From NCBI GenBank assembly GCA_945910005.1, contig OX246745.1, forward strand, positions 12,513,706 through 12,577,705: 64,000 bases of DNA, in the 5' to 3' direction. A model generated the notes under the pieces. That model did no database searches. It was not told where the DNA came from and was given only the letters and a program-made list of their open reading frames with translations. A program made the position numbers and the translations under genes. This stretch comes from Isoperla grammatica (lineage: Eukaryota; Arthropoda; Insecta; Plecoptera; Perlodidae). Of the stretch, positions 11,469 to 24,853 are shown piece after piece (the stretch's first letter is position 1; every line of letters starts with the position of its first letter).

Positions 11469-13573
11469 TTACGTACTTGTAGCTATAAGGGGATAGATTT
11501 ACAAAATGTAGAAAAGCATCTCTGCCTGAGCATTATGAAAACTACCTTATAATCAGCAAAGACGTCACAATAATGAAAATGTGTAGTTTACGGTTTATTT
11601 TCCTCCAATATGCTTGTTAAAGAAATGTGCTCTTGAAGAGTGATAATGATATTACCGAGAAAACTAGCACTGCTATTCACTACTCAGTACTCAGTACTTG
11701 CTGCCCGGCTAGACAGAACGACTACAACAGCATTTTGCTTCGTTGACGAGTATGCTGAAGCCGAATGTCCAAACACGAAACACAAGAGGTGTTGCTATGA
11801 AACACAAACAGTAATGTAAACACGTGTTAAGAAATATCAAGTCCTTGTCACCATATGGCTGAAATGCGACATTATACATTTGTGCATGTTAATAGTAAAT
11901 ACGAACACACATTCACATGTTTATGGCATGGGAGGGGGGGGGGGGGGGTTACTAAAGCTCACATACATTCAAAAACATGTTTTCAAATCCACTTTACACG
12001 CATAAATGCTGCAAATGTTAATTTGTGAACACGGAATGTAATATTTGTGCATGTTTCCCGCTCGATCCTCCGTGCGGGTTGACCTGCCGAAATAGCCTGT
12101 GCTACGTTCAACGACCTGTGAAGAACACACCATCGTGATAATGCCGCATCCACATCCATCACAATAAGTCAAACGGCTAGACTAAGACGACTAATCACTT
12201 TCAATAATCAATCTTTTACATTTATACGTTTACTAAAAACAGAAATGTTAGTTTAAAATGTCCTACGCTCACATCGTGATCAACAATTGATGCAATCAAT
12301 ACCTGTGAAGAAATGAGAAGACATGGCGGGTAAGAAAATGACAGAGCAGTCTCAAACCAACCCAAAAATGACCTTGATGACAATCAAATTAAGATTGTCA
12401 AATTAAAATGGTAATATTGTTCTCTATATCAAGCCTGGGTCCTCCGAACAACCCCTGACACAGCAAAGTTACCAAACTATTCTTATGATTATTATGCATG
12501 TGTCAGTAGTTCATTGTTGTTGCCCAAACTTGGTGGTGACACAATAGCAATCTCAGCATTAGCCTAATTGCAAAACAGGAAATGTTATGAGTATTGTTCC
12601 ATCATGTCTTGGATCAAATAGCATAAATCACGTACATAAAATAAAAAATGTAAAGAAAGACAAGTTTCACCCCGAACATTACAATATATAATACATATAT
12701 ATATATATATATGCAACAGATAGCCCGGGATATGCATTGTAACGGATACGCAGAAAGAAATGAAAAGAGAGGCAGAGAGAGAAAAATAGTGGAGAGCCGT
12801 TTCAAACCAAACGACGCATTCATAACATGGAAAACTTTAAAAAATATGAATTTCATATCGGTACGACTGACTTGTAAAACGGTTTAAAAAGGAAAGATTC
12901 CTGTCTACAACGCGGAACACTTTTAACAATTTTCGGGAAATCGAATGAACATTTTTGATAGCGGATTGATTAAATTGGCACATATGTATTATCTGTGATT
13001 ACAGGATTGTGGAAGGTTTCTCGCTTTCCTGAATGCGGTCTACTACCTATGCTCTCTACAAAATGCAAATGTTGTGCATATTTTATAACATAGGGCAAAG
13101 GCCCTACTCGCGCGACACAGCCTACCTGCATGCCAGGGAAAACACAAACGCATGTAGCATATCACGAGGTAAGCAAGCCAAGCCAGCAAGCACACCCACC
13201 CACCCACGCCACGCACAACCATCGGTAATAGATCAATAACAACATTGCCGTTTTTTAAATGAATATTATATTATGAATATGTAAATCAGACGCCTGCTGG
13301 CTTCAAGCCAATACCATCCATATACAACGCATAACTTGGAACATTTGCTCCACTCCAGACAGATTTAGCTTCGTCCAGAACCTCACTTTAGCAAAGTATT
13401 GATGAAAAAAGTAATCTTAAAACGATGCATTTTACGAACTACAATTCTTGCGTAGGTTATAAAATAAATTGGAATTCGCGAATACACACATTCAATACAA
13501 CCCAAAGGGTAGCCGCTGATTAGCCACTTGGGTGTCAAAATAATGCACATTCGGCGAGCGTGGTCGTTTGCCT
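11469..13573. other. Unannotated non-coding stretch
   Basis: Holds a 15-nt poly(G) at 11934-11948 and a short (TA)n at 12694-12712. A weak exon-like segment at 13004-13165 has AG and GTAAGC borders, but stops occur in all frames. No gene is called. Confidence 0.5.
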
Positions 13574-13591
13574 GGGGGGGGGGGGGGGGGG
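13574..13591. repeat. poly(G) tract, 18 nt
   Basis: Uninterrupted G homopolymer. Confidence 0.95.
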
Positions 13592-14094
13592 CTATTCCAC
13601 ATCACAAACTGCATGCGACAGAGCCGCGTAGTCGCTGTCACCATGGAGCTACCGAGAACGTGGTTGCCGAGCGTGGGGATCAGGAATTGACCTTACCACG
13701 ACGATGATGATATTGGCAAAAATGGCAACGATGCCAATATTGCTAATCGTGACGTATGTTGCCACAGTACAATTGAATTAAACGAAATAGTAAATAATAA
13801 TTAATGGTATCGGTTAGAACAAATGCATATTATTTAGTCATGATGGTTCAAGTTGAAAGTTGCACGAACGGAGCTTCGTGGTCAATACTTGAGCTTTGAC
13901 CAGCTGCCTCGTGGTCAAGCTAACGCGCACAAGGAAAACGCAGGTTGTTTGTGAGCTTCTCTTTTTAATTGCACAACGAACACGTGACGGCATTTCAAAG
14001 CTTAGACCAGTGAGGCAGTGATCAACACACACGAAATGACACCTAAACCATACCAAATAATTAAAACACACGTAATGAATGACACGGCGAATAG

Positions 14095-14185
14095 AACCAG
14101 TTGCGGGGATTCGAACCCAGAACATGCGTGAGATGTTAGCGCAGTGAGTGGCGAACCCCGCCAACTTGTGTATTCTGGAATGCAA
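14095..14185 (-). mobile_element. tRNA-derived SINE head
   Basis: On the minus strand an A-box-like segment (CACTGCGCTAACATCTC) is followed about 17 nt later by a perfect B box (GGGTTCGAATCCCC). This matches the layout of a tRNA-derived pol III promoter. The acceptor stem does not close, so it is a SINE and not a tRNA gene. Confidence 0.6.
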
Positions 14186-14199
14186 CTAAACCAGTGGCG

Positions 14200-16295
14200 A
14201 CTGCAGTCTCGAGTGGTCGAGTGTTGCACACCACACTCGCACTCGCAGTCCTGACTCCCGACTCCCGACTGTGCTTGGCCCTCATTAGCACCTCCGATCA
14301 TTCTGACCAGGGGATGACAAAACTTTAGATCAACATTTCGCCCAAAAACAGTTGTTTTTTTCATGCAAGTCAACTCTTATCACAGACATGCTTAAAACTT
14401 ACGAGAATATAAGACTACTTTTGTTCGTCACAATAAACACGTCTTAAATCTTAATAATACGTTCAGATACTATCAACTTCTACACTCATTATAAAACGAT
14501 GCACAAATTTGCATATTATTACGCTTAGATTAAAAGAGATAGAATTCAGAATTCAGATAACATCTCTTATTGTCTGATTCTATCTACACGCATTAAATAT
14601 TGTGTTGAACTGACCAAAGCAATAATTAACGTCTTATTTAGAATGTCCATTTCCACGCGTTGAAACCCTCGTTACGGACGGACCATGTACACAATGCCAG
14701 TTACCACGAGTGCACGAAGTTGTTATACAATCCATGCAGGGGATTAGCGAGAGTCAGTAACCCTAGACTCACCCACCCCCGCACCCAATGAGTGGTTACC
14801 TCACCCACTTCGCAGACGTCGAGGAGTCTTCTCATATCGGATCGCACAAGTTACGAGCACTTAAAACGTACGATTTCGGGAAGAATATTCTGGAGAAAAA
14901 CATATCTGATGACAAAAGACATGGCGGGCGCCTTGTGGTACGCATCAGCTCATAAATGACTTTTCCGTGAATTATGAAACAATATAAAATGTTATTAAGG
15001 GTTGCAGTTGATCGGCGTACGCAGGTCGATAATCGACGAGGTAAATTATGTGAGTACTTAAGTGTTTTATATGATATGGCATGATTACATGTTGTGATTA
15101 ATTAATAACATGATTTTTATTGATTAGAGTGTAATGAAATACTGTATATTTCGGTATGATAATTGATAGACAGTTTCGTATCGAACTGTAAGACAAATTG
15201 TGCTGCGCGTAATAAATATCGCACATACTGCCTTTAATAAATCGTTTATGATGAACCGTTTTCTAATATCCAGCGTCATTGTTATAGGTAAGTAAAGCGC
15301 TAGCTTTATGTACGTACTTCGCTTCCATCGACTCTGCAACACTTCTGCAAGAACAGTTGTTTGGAAGTCAATGAAAATCGACTAATTTTGAGTACAGTGG
15401 TAGTTTGCAGAAGTAACATTACAGGTAACAGCATCGTTGAATATTGAAAAACGACTATAGTTGTAAATCTGTTTTACTACAGCAAACGAAAAGGTGCATA
15501 AATATTATGTTTGCCGGAGGAAATAAATTGTCGAGCTTACCTGAGGTAACAAAATCTAAATCCGGCTACTTCGCGTGATAGATAGAATTTTAACATGTCT
15601 ATTTTACACTACACAGAAAATAGATTCGCCATAACTTAATAATTTGATGATCGTGACATTCTATCAAAATATGCCACAGGATACCCTACCATTCAATGGC
15701 TCATCAATAGTGAAGGTTCTATATTTGTAAGTGCCGTAGTGAACCACTAGATTAAGTATATAGCCTCGCAGTTTTCACTCCTATTCGTATATAATTTTAA
15801 CCGGAAATTGTTCGCGACCAAAAGAGCAACAAAATGACTAAAAATATGGCAATGTTATCTGGCAACTATACGTGAATAACTCCTACGCTTTTGAATCATT
15901 ATATAGAACTTTTTGTTTCCACAGACATAATAACATTTTTCTAAAGCATTAACAGGATGTGTGATGTTGCATGGGCACAATGCCAACGTGTTACACACAC
16001 GCAATGTAAAGGGTTGCGCGAAGACGAATGCTATCAGTGTAGCATCCATTGGAGTTTCGAGCATTTCCTTTGAACTTATGCGACAGAATAAATATTTATG
16101 AGACGAAAGACATTTGCTAGGACAGCGTTGGAGGATGAGCGATAAACCATCAAACGGTAAATAAGGACTTCAGGCCCGCGAGCTGCATGGCTACACAATG
16201 CCTGTCCTAAAGAGTGTGCTAAGCTCCGAGCAAATTTAGTATTGGCAAGTAGATCAATAAATGCACTGTGCCGTGCATTCAGTCTTTCGTGGTGC
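14200..16295. other. Unannotated non-coding stretch
   Basis: No exon, RNA gene or clear repeat recognised. A CAGTGGCGAC word at 14191 resembles a hAT terminus but has no partner. Confidence 0.45.
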
Positions 16296-16325
16296 TTTCA
16301 TTGGGGGAGTCGAACCCACCACAAA
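16296..16325 (-). mobile_element. Possible SINE B-box remnant
   Basis: The minus strand reads GGTGGGTTCGACTCCCCC, a B-box match, but no A box precedes it. Probably a decayed SINE. Confidence 0.3.
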
Positions 16326-17110
16326 AAATAAATAAATCTAACAATAAAGCAAAATACCGCAAAAAATACTAAAGTGTGTATCTGTAGACTGTAGAACCCG
16401 AAGCCGTATATGACTGTACCACTCGAACACGAACGTGAACTTCGTTTTGTTTCGAGTTCGGGGTATAAACACATTTAAAATACAAACATATGGCCAAGTG
16501 GTAAATATGACGGTATAAAGCTCAACACGAGAGGATGCGCAATGTTCATCTGTAATTAGGCAATTAGTTTTGAGCTTTGACTGCACCGGAAGTCGGAACC
16601 GGAACGCGAACCTCAAATATTTACGTGAACCTTATAGGTCGAACCGGACTGATGTTTTACTGGGGCTAGAGGCCTATAGAGCTCCAGCCGCCAAAGGCGG
16701 AAAATGTAGTGAAATTATCTTCACAAATGCCCGGAAAATATCTGTAGGGTACTGGGTAATATTATTATATTTGCGTTCAGAACGAGGCATGTTATCACTG
16801 TTAATAGTGATAAAACAAAATAGAACGTGACTTCAAGTAGTTTCGGAAAATCTTTTTTTTGCACATAGATATTTATAGAACTATACATTCATATGAGGTT
16901 TCCGATTTAGATAAACCCTGTATTCAACGAAGAAAATAATAGTACCGGCAGTATAAATACGAATACATACAATTAGTACACGGAAGTGCGGTAGAGTTCC
17001 AACGAAGAAGTGAAGCATGATTGTGCTAGGCCGGTAAGGAGCTGGGTGCGAAACTTGGTTCTAGTGCTCGGATTTCAAGTTGGTGGAGAAACCTAGCTCT
17101 TTCGGATGAA

Positions 17111-17114
<4 letters not shown>

Positions 17115-17184
<70 letters not shown>
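17115..17184. repeat. (TA)n microsatellite, about 70 bp
   Basis: A pure TA array. It gives spurious Tyr/Ile ORFs on the minus strand. Confidence 0.97.
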
Positions 17185-17188
<4 letters not shown>

Positions 17189-18193
17189 AAAATATATTTG
17201 CACGACGACTTGTGCAACAACCAAACCGAACGAAGTCGGAGGGGACTCGAGTTTGTTCGGCATTAAACTTGTCCAGTTTTCCCAGGCTCTATTAGAGGTA
17301 TTATGTGCCCCATGACCCATGAGTTTTGATACAAATCAATGGGTTTTAAACATAGCTTTCTGCCTTATAGTTAATTTGGGTGAAACTAAAAACATGTTCA
17401 ATTCAATTAATTATCGATCGTCCGCGTGTATCTCAAATGGAACCCTTAATAAATTAAACTCCAGCAAAAGCCTTCAGCTATTTCTAAAGGGAATTCAACC
17501 TGAGATGTGGTTACTCGGACGAGTGGACACTGAGGTTGAAGATCCGTAGGGAATAGCGCGCTCTACGCATTTTGCATATCCCTAAGCTCTTATGGAAATG
17601 TTATTTTAAGGGGGAACTTTGCATATTAAGTCCAGAAATCTACAATAAAAAAAAAGTTCGATATAAGGTTACCATACAATGTGCCTAAGGCGTTGATTGA
17701 AGCGACAATCAAACGCACGCAATATCTAGCCTTCATTCAGATTACCACATGCATACATCTTCCCAGTGTAAGATATCAGATACTAAGCAACGATTTAACT
17801 TGAATCAAGGAGCGGATTTCCTACGAACTTGTTATCTATGATACTTTACTAGTGTAGCATAATGTTCAGTCGTCTTTCCTACAACGTGGAAAGGGCAAAG
17901 TCACGTGATAACAATTCAGCTGGTGGGAATGGAGATGGAAATAGCTCCAGGAACGGAGGTTGAGCACCTGGACGATAGCTTAGATATGGTCAGCACTTTC
18001 CGGAGATAAGCCAGAACACAATAAAGAATGTTAAACACATTTGAATATATGGAGAGTACGTAATAATAACCGTACAATACCCCTTAATAGGACCGTTCAG
18101 CAATTGAACTGCATGTCTGCGGGATATTCCCTAATGCAGGGGGGGGTCTTCAAGTTAACTGTCTCAGGGGCCGGATTTATTCATGAAATTATT
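17185..18193. other. Unannotated non-coding stretch
   Basis: No gene recognised. A short G run lies near 18140. Confidence 0.45.
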
Positions 18194-18210
18194 GGGGGGG
18201 GGGGGGGGGG
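18194..18210. repeat. poly(G) tract, 17 nt
   Basis: Uninterrupted G homopolymer. Confidence 0.95.
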
Positions 18211-18617
18211 CAACTGACATCCGTATACAACAACACGTAATATTGTTACAACATTTCTAATTGATTGTATACGAGTACGGAATACATAATCATAGAAATG
18301 TTTTACTACTTGTAGGTGTCCTACTCCTATCCTAACAAAACTGACCTGACCTACAACATGAATATATTTACATGTTTATGTTTATTTAAAGACGCACACT
18401 TACAGTTTTAGTGAGATATGTCCCGTGATTTTAGGCAACAATTTTTCTGATATCCGGCGTACATAAAGCTAGCGCCACTCTCATGTACAATATTGGTGGA
18501 GGTGATCATTTGTGAGGCGACATGGAAAGAACTATTTAGTACATATCAAAGCTAAACAGTGTGTTGCTTGTGTGTAAGTTTGTCTGTAATTGCAAAAACA
18601 AATATATATATATGATA

Positions 18618-18709
18618 GTTGAGATTTTTTCGGGTTGACTGCCGCGCTCTTTCTTGAGACAATTTTGGTCCTAAGTCAGAGCGCGGCAGTCAACCCGAAA
18701 AATGTCAAC
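18618..18709. mobile_element. 92-bp hairpin MITE
   Basis: Two nearly perfect inverted arms: TTTTTCGGGTTGACTGCCGC running into GCTCT on the left, and AGAGCGCGGCAGTCAACCCG then AAAAA on the right. The outer GTTGA/TCAAC extends the stem, and the loop is about 28 nt. No target duplication identified. RNA from this segment would fold into a stem of about 25 bp. Confidence 0.65.
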
Positions 18710-20365
18710 AATCACATCCATCGGTCTGCGAAAACCTACGAGTTAACTTATATATACATATATATGTTGCTTCGTAGATTTTCAGTGCTACCAGGTGATA
18801 AGGATGCCGTCTGCGGTACATATAGACACTTTCTGACAAGTTAAACAAATTGAAACCAAGCATTGAATGAATACATTTGGAGGGCCAGATTCAAAGTGGG
18901 GGCAGACCAGGGCGGGTCCAATGCATCTAGCCGCTAGCGATGGTGGCACACCGTACACCCCTATCGAAGATAAAAAGGTCCACGGGGAATGGATTCTTTA
19001 ACTCCACGAAAGAGGTGGCTGTGATTTAGCTAGCTTGCCAAGAACAAAATCTATGGGTAGAAATTGTCAATTTTTTTCGATAAGTCCTAATGTTTCTCCG
19101 AGTGATAGTGAATGGGCAGTGGGCAAGGACAAACTGCTAACGTTGGTCCACTGCATGACGTCAACACTTCAGAACATCCTGTGTGCATCATCACAGAAGT
19201 GCGTTTACCGGGGGGGACGCACAGTTTGTAGGACAGGGGTCTGGGGTCTGGGACGGAGCCCCAGACGACACCGTAAACAAACATTTGTTTTACTTCAACA
19301 CTGTCTTAAAAGCGAACTGAGCAGGGCATATTCACAACAATTACTTTAATTAGAAACATTCCCGTTGTTGATAAGATAATCACTCTAGTATTATAATTAA
19401 ATGGGTATCGCCTTGTCATTTTTGATATCGTTGTTATTGGTATCAACCACGACCAAATGACAACAATAGTAATTGATATAAGTAAACGACGCGGCAATAC
19501 TAGAAAACCACATTTATTACTGCGAAAGTTTTCTAGCTATTCCAGCTCTCGATATCATGCTCCGTGGTAATCAGTAAGCTATGTATTTCAAATGCAATTC
19601 TTAATGTATACGCGACACTGTGGCCTGGAACAATATTAATAACCTCACGTAAATATAAAAACAAGTAATGGTGAAATTGGAATGCGAGGCAAATATAAGA
19701 ACTGGGAACGAACCACTGAACCACCAAGAATGTTTATTATACGTCATCGAGAAAGAAGACGCCATTCACCCCCATACCAAACCATTCATCAATTGCCATA
19801 TGGAACGAATTCCAGTGTTTTAATAACTGGCGGGAGGCATGCGAGACCCCCATCCAGCTTCCTCGAACATTAATAAATGAGACTGCCTGGCTGGTCGGAA
19901 ATAAACCCAACCCAGCAAAACTTGTACATAGCCATTATACGAATATCATGAACAAGTATTAATTAAAACAATGAGAGAGGCTCAACCATCACAACGAGTT
20001 ATTAATCTCTAGGGCATCGATAACAACCCCTCCTAATTGGTATTATTGCATTTTGCATGAGACGAGACGGCAACCAGCTAGCCAACTTGATGAAATATAA
20101 ACATGGGGCTCACACCACGTTAACGACAATGTAACTGTTCATAAAGCGGATTGGTAACCCAACGTCACAACAGATACACTGACGAGCATCATACATATAA
20201 TCAAAACAACGAAGCAAGTTGCTATAAAATGCGGATTATTCTATTCGAAGTGTAAACGTTTTCCCCATTAAAAAGATAATACGTCAGATCTAGTGATAGA
20301 AACATAATAAAAGCAATAACTTGTCGTTGATTCCATGTAGTACTTAAAAGTTTTGAGATTGGAAC
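18710..20365. other. Unannotated non-coding stretch
   Basis: A frame of 104 codons at 19035-19349 has no recognisable domain and overlaps an equally open antisense frame. No gene is called. Confidence 0.45.
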
Positions 20366-20385
20366 GGGGGGGGGGGGGGGGGGGG
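20366..20385. repeat. poly(G) tract, 20 nt
   Basis: Uninterrupted G homopolymer immediately upstream of the 5S-derived sequence. Confidence 0.95.
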
Positions 20386-20419
20386 CGGGTTATTGGAGGA
20401 TTAATATGTACCCTGTTCT

Positions 20420-20543
20420 GTTAGCCATGTCAGATGAGCCTCGATCGCTTAGCCGGTTCCCATTTGAAAACCAAAGTTAAGCAACATCAGGCTAGGTCAT
20501 GAGGAGAGTGGGTGATCGTAGAGCATTGAGGGTTCTATAAAGC
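20420..20543 (+). pseudogene. 5S rRNA-derived pseudogene or 5S-headed SINE
   Basis: This stretch of about 120 nt follows 5S rRNA order. The start, GTTAGCCATGTCAG, resembles the GTCTACGRCCATA start of 5S. The central AAGTTAAGCAACATCAGGC matches the 5S A-box region almost exactly. GTGGGTGATC then resembles the C box (GGGTGACC). Divergence and small indels in the 3' half argue against a working 5S gene. It is one isolated copy, not a tandem array. It could be a retroposed pseudogene or the head of a 5S-derived SINE; the tail after 20545 shows no obvious poly(A). Confidence 0.65.
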
Positions 20544-20929
20544 TTGTGATGTTTCTTTATTCTTATCAGACCAGGTAAGTGGAGAAAGATGATTGGTCCA
20601 AGTTACATCGTCTTTACGGATGGGACGTCAAGCCGATGTTCCCCTTAATTAGTACTTTTTGACAGGCGTAGACTATGTGCCGCCTACTGGTCTCCCTCGT
20701 GCCTTCTTCATCATCAGTCAACAATCACGATACATTAGAATATTGACAATTATTAGAATAATAAATCTTGGTTCAAGCTTTGAATTCAGATGCAATTTTA
20801 ATAGTATATATGCTAATGACGTACCCTGCTGACTCAATGCTATGGCAACTAACACCACGTGCGTTATGAAGATGGTGCTATCTCGTTTCCACTGACAACT
20901 GAATCACTTCACACACCGTTGTTTGAAAC

Positions 20930-21200
20930 AACGCGTCAATGAGTTATTGCGGTACGCACCCGCCAAAACCTATACCGAACTCGCACTAACACACTCGCGC
21001 GTAAAGGTTGACGCGATTGCGAAAAGACGTCCGTCCGCACAGCTGAAAGGAGTCTGAGTTAGTTGACTACTGAGAAACTGCTCCCGCTACCGCGGCGACG
21101 CAACCAACTAGGCTGGCTACAAAAACAAGCCCAGCTCGAGAGCTTGCGCATCGCGCTCAATGTGATGGCGATGTCCACGTGCTCCCATAGCGCATGTGCA
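20930..21200. promoter_or_regulatory. CpG-rich patch, possible promoter
   Basis: A local island of CG dinucleotides and higher GC in AT-rich surroundings, with words such as ACTCGCGCGTAAAGG, CCGCGGCGACGC and GCTTGCGCATCGCGCTC. A near-match to the NRF1 palindrome lies at about 21189 (GCGCATGTGC). No TATA box or adjacent first exon could be defined, so a promoter role is inference. Confidence 0.3.
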
Positions 21201-21523
21201 ACTATAATAATATATATACTTATCAACTGAATGACTTACTTGACACGAGAAAGGAGCAGCATCTTTGCAAAAGATATCTATTTATTTATTTCTATAGCCA
21301 TGTGCAATGATTTCAAGGAACTGCAAATGCCCAGCTTGCGCAGTAATCGCACTCACTTGCTTTTCAGAAAAAACGATGCGCATTTTTAATTAGCGATGCA
21401 TTAGATTAGAATGATATACTCCTCAATATTGTAACAGACAAATACGAGGTCAAATTAAAAACAGTTCTACCACTTTCTTTAATACTAACTTATATTCAAT
21501 TTTCGATTACGGTAATTGCACCT

Positions 21524-21596
21524 CCCCCCCCCCCCCTGCCAATGTATTGTCCCTTTCAATAGGTATTGAGTGCATTAAGACTCCCCCCCCCCCCCC
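21524..21596. repeat. Paired poly(C) tracts, 13 and 14 nt
   Basis: C runs at 21524-21536 and 21583-21596, 46 nt apart. Confidence 0.9.
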
Positions 21597-21902
21597 TCCC
21601 ATTAAACTATCCTCTGGGAGCCCAAATCTCGTGAGGAAAACAATCGACATTTCAGCAATTTCGTAATGTGCAGCAAAAACCGCAAAACAACAGCGCGAAT
21701 GTGCCGCATACTGAATTCGATCTACGGGTGAGCGTCAAAACTTCCAAACCTCTTTCACGTTGTTCACCATATCCATGCTGGTCTCATTGCGCAATTACTT
21801 CAAATAAACTATATAGCGTTTCACTACAATGTCTCCCTCTTGTTCAACCCAAGACGATTCCACCACAAAACCTTTCTCGCTCAAAGCACACGTAGTAAAT
21901 AC

Positions 21903-22174
21903 CTCAGCTTGTCTAATTGTATCCAAACACACAATCAATGTTGCACCCATTGTAGATCTTCACAATTATCTAGCCCCGTACCAAAATATTGTATCTCAGC
22001 TTGTCTAATTGTATCCAAACACACAATCAATGTTGCACCTTTGTAGATCTTCACAATTATCTAGCCCCGTACCAAAATATTGTATCTCAGCTTGTCTAAT
22101 TGTATCCAAACACACAATCAATGTTGCGCCCTTTGTAGATCTTCACAATTATCTAGCCCCGTATCAAAATATTG
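21903..22174 (+). repeat. Tandem repeat, three copies of 91-92 bp
   Basis: Units begin CTCAGCTTGTCTAATTG at 21903, 21995 and 22086. Copies differ by only a few substitutions and a one-base indel. Each contains AAACACACAATCAATGTTGC and GTAGATCTTCACAATTATC. The frames over it are not conserved across copies, so it is non-coding. Confidence 0.95.
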
Positions 22175-22995
22175 ATATTTACGAGAAAGCATTCAAGTAT
22201 CCTGCTTTTCATGAGCATTGAAGCATTCTTCACATTCATGAGCATTCTTCACTCTTCGGTTTTAATTTACTAGTGAACCAACTATAACTTAAACACTCTC
22301 GTGCGCAAACATATACCTATATTCTACCCGTTTTACTCTCCCAAATACGACCACCATAATTCTCTTGTCATTCATCATCATCACAACCTATGTTTATAAG
22401 AGCCCCCCCCCCCCTCCTCCCCCCCCCCCCAAACATACACACAAATCAATTTTTCTAAAAACATTTATTAATTGGCACTTGACTAGCCACAGGTTTTTGG
22501 TAAAATGATAATACGAACCTGGGATTGGAATAAATTACCCTTGTTTCAAATTACGTTACTTTGGTGGCTCACTTTCAAAGCAATTGAAAGGGCATTTGGC
22601 CAGTTGCCCCAATACTCCATGAAAAGTAGTATAACCATGTATAATTGATTGGCTTTTGAGTTAGCCCGCGGACGTGTTGGTTTTAATTCATTAGAAGTCA
22701 ATTCACATTAATTATACCTATTTATCTAATAACTACTACTCCGCTGTAGGCAGTCGCTGCACACTCAAATACATTTAATTAATTAAATTTGACATTATAG
22801 TTGGCATGAACTGGCCACGACAAGCACATTTAGATTTAACCACCCTGCGCCCACACGTTACGTCAGAATCAGGATAAAAAAAACTCATTCATGTATGTCC
22901 TAATACTACTACTAAGTTACTCTGTTTAGATACTTGTTTATGTTTACGCACAATTTAAAATGGTTTACGGCTGAATTTGTGTTACTAACAATTTT
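22175..22995. other. Unannotated non-coding stretch
   Basis: Contains interrupted poly(C) at 22403-22430. Otherwise nothing recognised. Confidence 0.5.
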
Positions 22996-23016
22996 ATAAA
23001 TAAATAGATAGAAAAA

Positions 23017-23075
<59 letters not shown>

Positions 23076-23157
23076 ATGAATGAATAAATAAATAAATAAA
23101 TAAATTACTAAATGAATAAATAAATAAATAAACAAACAAATAAATAATAAAATAAAG
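22996..23157. repeat. (AAAT)n microsatellite
   Basis: About 160 bp of AAAT/TAAA tetranucleotide repeats with minor interruptions. Confidence 0.95.
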
Positions 23158-23749
23158 TGTAACAGTGATTATGATAATAAACTATAGCGGCAGCAATTCC
23201 ATCGACGCTTTCGAGTAGAATGCCAGACATTTCTTACAGATCGGCCGCACGGTTTCCTCCTCTGTTTCTATCAATCGTATTGCAGGACGTGCTACGCATA
23301 TATAATCTCATACGAGAGTAATAAAACGTACAAAACCGTATCCCCAGCTTTTTACAGACGACACAGAATCCTTTTGTCAACTTTCGTAGCGAACTAAATG
23401 TAAATGGCTTTACTGTTTGCTGAATATAGAAGATGATATAAGTATATAATCTGAGCAAGTTCACATTTCTGTTCCTTATCAATCTCTTGAGGTCAAATAG
23501 ACAAGGCGAAGTTTGCTTTGCGACTGTGATTTGTGCATGTGCATGTCTTGTGAATGCCACGAGAGAAGATTGTTGGTTTGATGAAATAAATGTTGCAATT
23601 ATTGTATTTGCTATTCCAGTGCAAAACAACACTTTTTAATTGTCTTTTGTGAATGTGTGGGGGTTGTAAAGAACGAATAAATGTATTCCTGCATGTTCTT
23701 CGACTAGCTTTGTTGTGAACACAGACTACAGGCTAAACGGAAGCAAGCT

Positions 23750-23788
23750 ATTAATTAATTCAATAAAAAAAATATTGAATTAATTAAT
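23750..23788. repeat. Perfect 16-bp AT hairpin
   Basis: ATTAATTAATTCAATA at 23750-23765 and its exact inverse at 23773-23788, separated by seven A residues. Confidence 0.9.
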
Positions 23789-24582
23789 CATAGAAATAAA
23801 ACCCTATAATTTTCTCACATTTTTTTATATTGAAAATTTAATTTTTATAATAATTTTGTTTTTAAGTCAATTGTTTGGCTGATACAAAACCAAATCCCGG
23901 GTATGAATCACCTTTTCTATATTTTGAAGCATTCTCAAGGCACCAATAATATCAAACAATAGTGTGGATTGCGACTGTGGCCGCGGCACCACAAGTACAG
24001 AAAAAACCGAAGCTACGAGTTCCCGTCTCAGAGTCTGACCAGCGATGAAGTTATAGCTAATACATCAGGCCCAACTGTGTAAAAATATTTTTTATATCTA
24101 GCAGGTTCACTATTACATTTTTGTTGATACTTTGTCTCATTATTATGAGTTTTCGAATTTTCGACTACCTACCCAAATGTAACATTCCCGAATTTTGTAC
24201 TATAACAACTCTGATAGACGTCACAAATACGCAACATTTAACCCCATTCTCAAATCTATGCTTTAAAAAACAGGCTTTGATAATGAATAATTCATAGTAA
24301 TAGCTCATGCGCAAATCATGCGGTGTTTAGTTCGAAAGATCGCCGCTACGGGTATCAGCGCACGATACCGCGCGGAATTTGCGACATCGGAAGGTTGAAG
24401 CGCAAATACACCCCTACGTATTTGATAAGCTTTCCACCCGAGCATTGCATTTCTAATGTGGAACTTCAACCTCGATTTCAACGCTATACAAATCAAAATT
24501 ACATAAGAATCAACAATTTCACAGCCAGAATAGTAGTTAGTGCATCAGAAAAATAATTGAATTACCATGAAAAAAACGAGGT

Positions 24583-24853
24583 GCCTGTCCGCTCATAGTA
24601 GAAACGAGACAGAGCTATGTTTGTCTAATAGGCCGTGAAATGGGGTTTAAAGGGCCAACAAGTAGCGCGCTTTTTCATTTCATTGCAATTCTTATTCTTT
24701 CAAAGGGTGACATTTTTTGACTTCTGTTATTATAAAATTGGCAACCGTGTTTTTCTAGTATAAATCTTGATTTACAAGCCGATTATAATGGTTCAATACA
24801 CAAACATGGCCCATTAGCTCTAAACGTTTCGTTTCTACTATGAGCGGACAGGC
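24583..24853. mobile_element. Inverted-repeat MITE, 271 bp
   Basis: Termini are perfect inverse copies over 25 bp (GCCTGTCCGCTCATAGTAGA then AACGA). Looser similarity continues inwards, with CTATGTTTGTCTAATAGGCC against an inverted counterpart. No clear duplication at the flanks and no ORF. Confidence 0.7.

Noticed and set aside
13004..13165. Exon between GATTACAG and GAG|GTAAGC
   Set aside because: All three frames contain stops before the donor.
21903..22174. CRISPR array
   Set aside because: The whole 92-bp unit repeats with no variable spacers, and the context is eukaryotic.
23234..23632. 132-codon minus-strand ORF
   Set aside because: Ser/Leu/Arg-rich without motifs. An ORF of this size is expected by chance somewhere in 64 kb on six frames.
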